This document shows, in pieces, positions 58,027-64,000 of a stretch of DNA of 64,000 nt. A program made the position numbers and the translations under genes. Where the stretch lies: positions 7,409,993-7,473,992 of the forward strand of contig CM033109.1 of assembly GCA_019321725.1 (NCBI GenBank). The letters run 5' to 3'. Origin of the DNA: Paulownia fortunei (taxonomy: Eukaryota; Streptophyta; Magnoliopsida; Lamiales; Paulowniaceae). Under the pieces are notes generated by a model, which saw nothing but the letters and a program-made list of their open reading frames with translations, was not told where the DNA came from and ran no database searches. How positions within the stretch are numbered: position 1 is the first letter of the stretch; each line of letters begins with the position of its first letter.

Positions 58027-61026
58027 TGTTAAAGTAGTATTAAGCAAACTAATTAAATTGGTCGTCTTTATAATTTTATCAAATATATTCAATATTAGTA
58101 TATTGATATTTCTTCATATTTATTATTATATTATTAAATTTTGATGAAGTACTTAGACCGTATATAGCTACGGGGTATGGTCGCATATGGAATGATGATC
58201 ATGAAGTATGATTCTATGGCTTTCGCCTTAAAATGTTTCAAGTTGAAGATCATTGAGACGTGATATTAATGAATTCCACAACATTTGTACATCTAATACA
58301 GGCTTACAAGGAGGATGCTTTGTTCTATAGGTATTAGCATTGTGACAATAGTATATGTATGCGGATGCTTTGTTAAGAATGAATATACTGAACTGCCCTA
58401 CCCAAAAATACCTAATTCAAATTCAACAATGTTGTCGAATAGAAATTTTCTTGTTATGATAGTGTTTGAATTAATCTTTACATTTGAAACAATATTGTAA
58501 CTTTGTACATGACATATTACACTTTGATTTATTTTCCATTTTTATGACAATCATAAGGGTAATATTTTGTGTGTAGGAATAGAGGTTAATACGTGGGCAA
58601 CGTATGATCTATCGCTTAGAGGTAACATATGATCCATTGCTTAAATGTATAGGTAATATCCTATATTTTCATGATGCTCGACTTTGAAAATTCTTGGCCA
58701 AAATTGGATAGAAATTAAAAAGAAATTTTCAAATTTTATCATCAAATCAAGTAACTAGAAATGAGTATATAGTTGTAGATACTACCCATGATTTGTTGGA
58801 TCTTGAATTTAATGTGTTAATTGAAAAGGGATTAGTTTATTGAATTAATTAATTAATATATTTATTTATTTAATTAAATTACGAGAATTGTAAGCCCACT
58901 GCTAGCTTACCGGTGAATCTAAAGCGTTACTAACTAACTTGGACACATCTATATCTTTTCTAAGAATTAATCCAAGTGTTGGATTAAATTAATTAATATG
59001 ATCAAGTAATGAGACTTAAGTTAACTGTTACGGATTTTATTAACGCAAGTACACATTATCGTTAACAAATAATATGTAGGTGAGTATAGTGTCGTTCTCA
59101 TGAAAATTGATTATTATTAAGTACCAAAATTATGTTAACTCCAATTTTATTTGATGATCGAAAAATAGAGTGTTGATTAGTAAATTAAAATTTAACTAGA
59201 ACTAAGTAAACTCAAAAGTAAGTAACGATTAAACCAATGAATTGAACTTTGATTTCATCATAATTAATTAGAATTGAATATCCTATCTTATCAATCTAGA
59301 TTTACTCTACTAATAAATAATCAAAAATTCCATAAATATCTACTAGTCTCCCCCAAGATCTAATGAAATTATTTTTAATTTTTAACTCACTATATTTCTA
59401 TATGAATTACAACAATCAATAATTCATTGAACTTTGTGAATATCATATAGCGACTGCACAAACTATACAAGTATATTCATATTTCACATATAATTTATGA
59501 TATTCAACACATTGAAAAAGACACATGAATTACCTCCCATCTCATTATGATTAACAAATCATCTAATTAGTGATCAAGTAATTAGAAGCATTAAAAATAA
59601 TATTGAACACTCAATTAGAAAAACTATTTCATCAACTGTATTGATAGAAAAATTCAAATTATTATAATTAGACTACATTATAAACCTAGAAAAGTAAATT
59701 AATTCATGCTAAAATTGAAAAAACATCATAACAAAATTCATAGATATGATAAAAGAAAAAGTAGAAGAAAAATAGAGAAAACTATATTTTGAAGAAATCT
59801 TAACAAAGTGCTAAGATCCGTTTGATAAAGTGCTAAGATCCGTTTCCACGTGGCTGATGTTCTTTTTCAAATCTTACTTCTTGATGTTCTTCTTATAAAA
59901 TTCTTGATTCCTCAAGTCTTTCGCCTTTCTCTCTCTCCGATATCATTCTCCTTGAATAAGAATGTTAAAAGGATGGAAAAAAAATTATCCTTCTTTTTTT
60001 TATTTAAGTTGAATCAAATTAGGAACTTTTTTCGTGTCGCAGTGCCTAGACAGCGGTTTAGAGCACCTAGAATTTTGGATTTTTGCAAAATTTTCAACAA
60101 GGCATCACCTAGGCACTAGATTTTTTGTTTTTTAATTTTTACGGTTGCCGCCACCAACTAGTTTGAACTCCTCGTTCTTATTCCAAGAAAAGTAAAAATG
60201 AAAACTCACTTTCAACCAATAAAAGCTTCGAAAACTAATAAAATGTTAATCAAATGAGATATAATTTATAGGCATAAACCTACTCATCATTAAATCAAGT
60301 GTTGAATTAGTCCCATTGATTAATTGGATCAATTATCGACCTAATTAGATTAGAAAGGGAACAGATAACTAATTGTGTTGGATTAATTAATTATGTTGGA
60401 CCTAGCTAATTTATAGAATGAATTAATTTGATTGATTGGATCAAATCAAATTAGATCTAATTAATTAATTATATTTAGTTATTAAGTGTGGATTTTTAGG
60501 AAGCCCATTAACAATTGGATTGAAAATTCAACTCCTAAAAATAATAAGATTACACTATTTAAGTATGAACACATAATGTGAACTTATGTTCCATGGATAA
60601 GAAATGAATTCAATAAAGATGACCCTTGAGGAGTTATAAAACCCTTAAGGGGTTCGGCCACTAGGATACAAATGAGAGAAAATTTTAGCCCTAATCAGCC
60701 ACCGTCCTTATCAATAGGCACCCACTTTGTTCCTTATTACGTGATTGTTTTGACTCTTTCTTTGAGAAGTTAAATTAAGAATCAAAATACACACCTAACA
60801 CAGTTAATGCGTCTTTCTTCAAACCCATATACACTCTTAGAATTAGATTTATCAAATCGATACATACTAGCATATGTTCGATATGGTGTGTGAATCTGAA
60901 GTATGGATACGCTTGAAAGGGAAACACTTGGGACTCTAAGTAAATCATTCCAATAAGAGGGGTCTAGTATTTCACTTGAAGATATAATCATAATGTGATG
61001 ACGATTCGAATCATACAATCATCACA
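58027..61026 (+). repeat. Solo LTR (family A copy 4), split by a nested insertion
   Basis: It starts TGTTAAAGTAGTATT and ends AATCATCACA. The flanks TTCAC (58022-58026) and TTCAA (61027-61031) fit a 5-bp duplication with one mismatch. Family landmarks are GGGGTATGGTCGCATATGG near 58170, GAATATACTGAACTGCCC near 58380, and AAACACTTGGGACTCTAAG near 60921 in place of the GAGACACTTGGATCCCTG box. It interrupts the minus-strand Copia remnant. Confidence 0.75.
59026..60289 (+). mobile_element. Nested LTR-like insertion (1264 bp) within solo LTR copy 4
   Basis: Family A similarity is lost between these points. The insert begins TGTTACGGATTTTATTAACG and ends CCTACTCATCA, with TTAAC (59021-59025) and TTAAA (60290-60294) as an imperfect 5-bp duplication. 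No coding region is present. The TG...CA ends suggest another solo LTR, and the start resembles LTRs of a common plant retrotransposon type. Confidence 0.55.
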
Positions 61027-61074
61027 TTCAACCAGAAGCATAAAAATATATAAAGTTCTGAACATTACTCATAC

Positions 61075-62060
61075 TGTTTGATGAATCGCATAGCTTTTGG
61101 GATACCGATTAGACATGTGATGTATGGTTTTTGTACAATTTTAGAAATTTGCTGCTCAAAGTATTGTAGAAATGCGTGAACCCAATATCCACAAAATCTT
61201 CACATGTTTCATTTTCATATAACATAACATCCTAACATATCAAAACCTTCTGATTCACTAGATCCCATAACTTGTATAATAAATTTAAAGTCTCATAACC
61301 CAAAAAAATATATGAAACAACATATGTATCAAGTTCTGATTCCTTTGGGGAGTGTGCAAAGCAAACGCCCTACAATTAAAAACTCTTAAATTATAATAAC
61401 CATTTTTTTCGGACCAGTTATTTTGGAACATCAAGGCCCAAAGAAGTTGATGGAGTCCTATTCAACAAGTAGCAAACTTAGCGAATGGCTTCACCCCAAA
61501 ATGAATAAGATAGTTTAGCTATTCTCAACAAACTTCTTATACACTCCATAATTCTATGATTCATTCTCTTAGCAACACCACAAAGTACACTAATCGCGTA
61601 CCAAATTCCATTATCAACACAATAAGTCGCAAATTCATTAAATATATATTCCACATGACCATTTGTGAGAATATACTTTAGTGGTTTTCCCATAACATGT
61701 TCCATCTCAGCATGGAACTTCATAAAACAATCAAGTACCTGTATTTTATTTTTAAAAACATACAACCATATCTATGGTAAAACATCGTCAATAGAAGAGA
61801 TAAAACAATTATTGCCACTTACTAAACAATCAAGTACTCTATTTTATTTTTGAAAAATACAACCACATCTATGGTAAAATATCATCAATAGAAGAGATAA
61901 ACTAATTATTGTCACTTACTTATTCATCCACATAATAAAAATGAGAATAAGCTAAATCTAATAATTCAATTTTTCTCCTCAAATAAGCCAAAAGAAACTC
62001 TCTTTTACTTGTCAAAACAACAATTATAAGAAATCAATGGCATATTTTTGGCAAAGGTTG
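61075..62060 (-). pseudogene. Copia integrase (rve core) remnant
   Basis: On the minus strand from high to low coordinates: ESFLAYLRRKIE and LDLAYSHFY near 61960-62010 (start of the core), FISSIDD twice (a 98-bp internal duplication), WLYVFKNKIQVLDCFMKFH, GKPLKYILTNGHVEYIFNEF, AKRMNHRIMECIRSLL, then KLSYSFWGEAIR (61478-61530), and further on a broken FAHSPKESELD...IFLGY stretch near 61290-61340. The DNGGE catalytic Asp motif reads TNGHVEY, so it is inactive, and several stops occur. It probably belongs to the same element as the 3' LTR at 57055-57550, displaced by the solo LTR between them. Confidence 0.87.
61725..61921 (-). repeat. ~98-bp tandem duplication within the integrase remnant
   Basis: AAACAATCAAGTAC...TCAATAGAAGAGATAAA...CACTTACT occurs at 61725-61822 and again from 61824. 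The two units are highly similar, differing by a few substitutions and single-base indels. The encoded FISSIDD segment is duplicated, which also destroys the integrase frame. Confidence 0.9.
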
Positions 62061-64000
62061 TCACAACCTCCTAACAATATGTATAAATATATATATATAT
62101 ATAAACAACCTGTGCAACATAATTTGTGCATGTATGCATGTGTATAATTTTTTTTTCTACTCAGTTCAACAAAACATTGATAAAAGTAAAGTGTTTTCAT
62201 ATCTTGTAATACTATATATACATAAGTAATTATTAAACATTAATCAAGTCTATCAAATCTATCACAAAATCAAACTCTCTATCACTAAGGAGTTTTGAAA
62301 GTGATATACAGAATAAAGTCATTAAGATAATATAATAACTTTAAAACCAAAAGCACAACTCACAAAATAGCCTAATAGGTCGTCATCCCAATAAATTGAT
62401 CTTTGAAAGCCTGTAGGAGCTCACTGTCAGTCAGTAAACCAGAGTTCTTAAGTCTCATCATGTTCACCTACAACGCATGAACTACATAAGCTAACACTCA
62501 ATAAGTAAAAATCACACATGACAAGAGTATGGCATAAAATCTCATGCAACTCATCTCTAAGATATGATGTTATAAATATGTTAAATTTGAGTACTTATAA
62601 ATCAAAGAGTTTTTATTAAAAATCACTTCATTTATTGGGTCATTAGCCCACCTACTATACACCAGATAGAGCTCTAAATAATATCAATAATTACATGGTT
62701 ATAAACAAATTAACTCAATCCAAGGGCCATCTCCTAGGATCACTAAAGGTCCATGTCTTGTCTTCCCCTATGATCCTCCAAAAGTCTTCTCACTGGCGGA
62801 ATCAATAAGGGCAAATTCAAGTGGTTCACCCTCTCGTGACCACTAAAGGCACACTCCCTGTCAACCCCTATGATCCTCCGATAAATAACACTCGTGGCAC
62901 CCTAAAATATTATATAAGTATTCCTCATATGTCTCGGTACACTAGTAGTGTCCAACCAAAATATTTTCTTTATGAAAATCATGTCTCAAATTATGAAGTA
63001 CATGCAAGAACCTCCACTATACTCATATGTCGTGCATACACATGTAAATGCTCATGAATGGTATGTTCAATATGAAATGCAAATCATCTTGCTCTCAACA
63101 TGTTTCAAGAATCATAAAACTCTTAAGGCATACAATATACTTGTCATCCAGTCAATTTAAATATCATCACCACATTAGGTATAAATGCTTCAAGACATAA
63201 TATGTTCATGCATTGTAGTAGCAAATGGATCTTTACTTAATTTTTACTTGATTGGTGGATTAGTCTAGATTTGTTTATTATTTCCCTCCGATCTTAGATG
63301 TAAAATATCATGTAATATTACTCAACATCAAGCGTCATTCCCAATTTGGCAAGTTGAAAGTATAAAATGTCATACTAAGACCTTAAACATCAAACTTTCT
63401 AGGTAACAATTATGATTTAACAAACTAGAACTTAATCTAGTCCCCCAAATACCTTAATTTCTCATCTTAGATATATGTAAACATCATATAATTGAAGTAC
63501 AATAACTCTAATATCATATACCTAATTGTTACCACTCAATAGCAATATGTCTAAGTTGAAATATGCTAAGTTATAAAATGGGACAGATTCACATTTTCAT
63601 ATTTTTTTGTTGTCCAATTTAGTTGGATAATAATTTTCACATCCCTAAGCATATTTTTACCACACTTAGATAACATAAAAAATAATGTTACCATATCATA
63701 CAATCACTAAAACTCATAGATATAGCTTCTAAAGTTCAGTTCTCTTCACAACATACTGAAACAGATTGTTTTCGTACTGTGATAATTTTGCACACTTCAT
63801 GACATTAATGGTTTTGGCACCCTTAAGTATATTCAATCACTCCCAAATTTTCACTAGAAAGGGATCTAGGTGTGATTGATAGGTGGAATAAATGTTTCCA
63901 GCAGAATGTGTCAACTAGCAAGAAATATCATAAGTCTAAAGTGGGGAAAAACTTTAGACTCAATCAAGAAGGATTTCAGGAAGACTATGAGAATTCTCCC
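62061..64000. other. AT-rich region without a recognisable gene
   Basis: It contains an (AT)n run at 62087-62103. There is an imperfect ~100-bp direct repeat, ACTAAAGGTCCATGTC...CCCCTATGATCCTCC near 62741 against ACTAAAGGCACACTCC...CCCCTATGATCCTCC near 62842, probably part of an unassigned LTR. No conserved protein was found on either strand. Confidence 0.45.

Overview
The window is nuclear DNA from a flowering plant, most likely a eudicot. The evidence is strong AT richness, GT-AG introns, long non-coding stretches, plant transposon superfamilies at very high density, a MIR319 locus and a plant-type ABCB25 gene end. The species cannot be read from the sequence. Nothing prokaryotic was seen: no operons, ribosome-binding sites or CRISPR array. 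Nearly every long open frame is a broken transposon gene.

Layout. 1-850: the last two exons (+) of a mitochondrial ABC half-transporter (ABCB25/ATM3 type). 1539-12523: an old solo LTR split by a 9.16-kb CACTA (En/Spm) transposon at 2413-11575. The transposon has exact ends and an AAG target duplication, but its TNP2-like and TNPA-like genes are dead. 12.5-20.9 kb: gene-free AT-rich DNA with a well-bounded hAT-type MITE (14015-14370) and an 88-bp tandem duplication. 21.1-22.7 kb: the one clearly functional-looking complete locus, a MIR319 gene (+). It has a TATA box, a leader whose first AUG opens a 22-codon ORF, and an extended foldback carrying a perfect miR319. 22.7-28.2 kb: spacer with a 1-kb tandem duplication. 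28.2-30.1 kb: the 5' half of a Copia element (LTR, primer site, gag, start of pol). 31.4-34.4 kb: a solo LTR containing a large inverted duplication. 34.4-35.9 kb: a decayed retrotransposon gag-like remnant.

36116-51017 is a complete-looking 14.9-kb Ty3/gypsy element of Athila/Tat type on the minus strand. It has two LTRs, an AAGAG target duplication, a primer site, a polypurine tract, gag and protease remnants and only the very start of reverse transcriptase. It contains an intronless LOG (cytokinin-activating enzyme) pseudogene in sense orientation. It is also interrupted by a 5.6-kb insertion that itself holds a 2.48-kb MULE. The LTRs carry ~178-bp tandem repeats, four units in one LTR and two in the other.

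51.4-53.6 kb is a clean 2.2-kb solo LTR. 54.8-56.1 kb is a probable non-autonomous hAT-like element. 57.0-62.1 kb is a minus-strand Copia remnant (3' LTR and integrase) split by another solo LTR (58027-61026), which holds a further nested LTR-like insertion. 62.1-64 kb has no recognisable gene.

How it fits together: two host genes (ABCB25 and MIR319) lie at the left. The rest is nested transposon DNA in which at least three layers of insertion can be ordered from target-site duplications and split open frames.
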